NCBI GenBank assembly: GCA_949841235.1 | Contig: CATKZA010000133.1 | Span: 1-5,723, forward strand | Source: an uncultured Clostridiaceae bacterium | GTDB lineage: Bacteria; Bacillota; Clostridia; Lachnospirales; Lachnospiraceae | Direction: 5' to 3' | DNA length: 5,723 bases | In this document: one piece after another, positions 5,698 to 5,723 of the stretch | Numbering within the stretch: position 1 is the stretch's first letter | Layout of the letters: every line of letters starts with the position of its first letter | Translations under genes and position numbers: made by a program | The notes under the pieces: model-generated | Told to the model about the DNA's origin: nothing | What the model saw: the letters and a program-made list of their open reading frames with translations, nothing else | The model's database searches: none

Positions 5698-5723
5698 AAT
5701 GATTGGCTGATTGCGTAATGCAT

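Larger units (their letters stand above)
5528..5723. other. Gene-free stretch after the terminator
   Basis: About 195 AT-rich bases with only very short open frames (none above about ten codons from an ATG) and no matching ribosome binding sites. It contains the palindrome GTTATAAC at 5543-5550, a possible promoter at 5610-5638 and an inverted repeat at 5661-5697. It probably forms the 5' region of a gene lying beyond the window edge. Confidence 0.6.

Overview
The window looks like chromosomal DNA from a Gram-positive clostridium, most likely a gut-type member of the Lachnospiraceae. The reasons are the Firmicutes-style alanyl-tRNA synthetase with its four-cysteine insert, strong GGAGG-type ribosome binding sites, AT-rich intergenic promoters, and two secreted proteins built from Ig-like or fibronectin-like modules with very lysine-rich C-termini. 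The family-level assignment is inference from sequence character, not from a database search.

Layout, all genes on the + strand. Positions 1-83 are a short leader with two adjacent stem-loops and a good ribosome binding site. Positions 84-2762 are a complete alaS (892 aa). Positions 2763-2887 hold no visible terminator, but hold a direct repeat of 8 bases with 11-bp phasing, a good sigma-A-type promoter and a ribosome binding site for the next gene. Positions 2888-3934 encode a 348-aa secreted protein: signal peptide, PPC-like beta domain, Big_2 Ig-like domain and a lysine-rich C-terminal beta domain. Positions 3935-4168 contain a 7-bp-arm inverted repeat, a strong GC-rich hairpin and a second sigma-A-type promoter. 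Positions 4169-5380 encode a 403-aa secreted protein that reads as about four fibronectin-III-like modules, the last extremely lysine-rich. Positions 5381-5723 hold a convincing rho-independent terminator, then about 195 bases without a gene, with a possible promoter for something beyond the window edge.

alaS is a translation housekeeping gene. The two downstream genes appear to be separate transcription units for exported surface proteins, with no visible functional link to alaS. They share a design: Sec signal peptide, beta-sandwich modules, and a strongly basic tail with no LPXTG motif or membrane anchor. This suggests non-covalent attachment to anionic cell wall polymers, or release. No mobile element, CRISPR array, tRNA or rRNA was seen. 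I did not find a convincing new multi-gene system. The points most worth checking are the phased repeats at the second gene's promoter, the alternative pairings in the alaS leader, and the shared basic-tail architecture of the two exported proteins.
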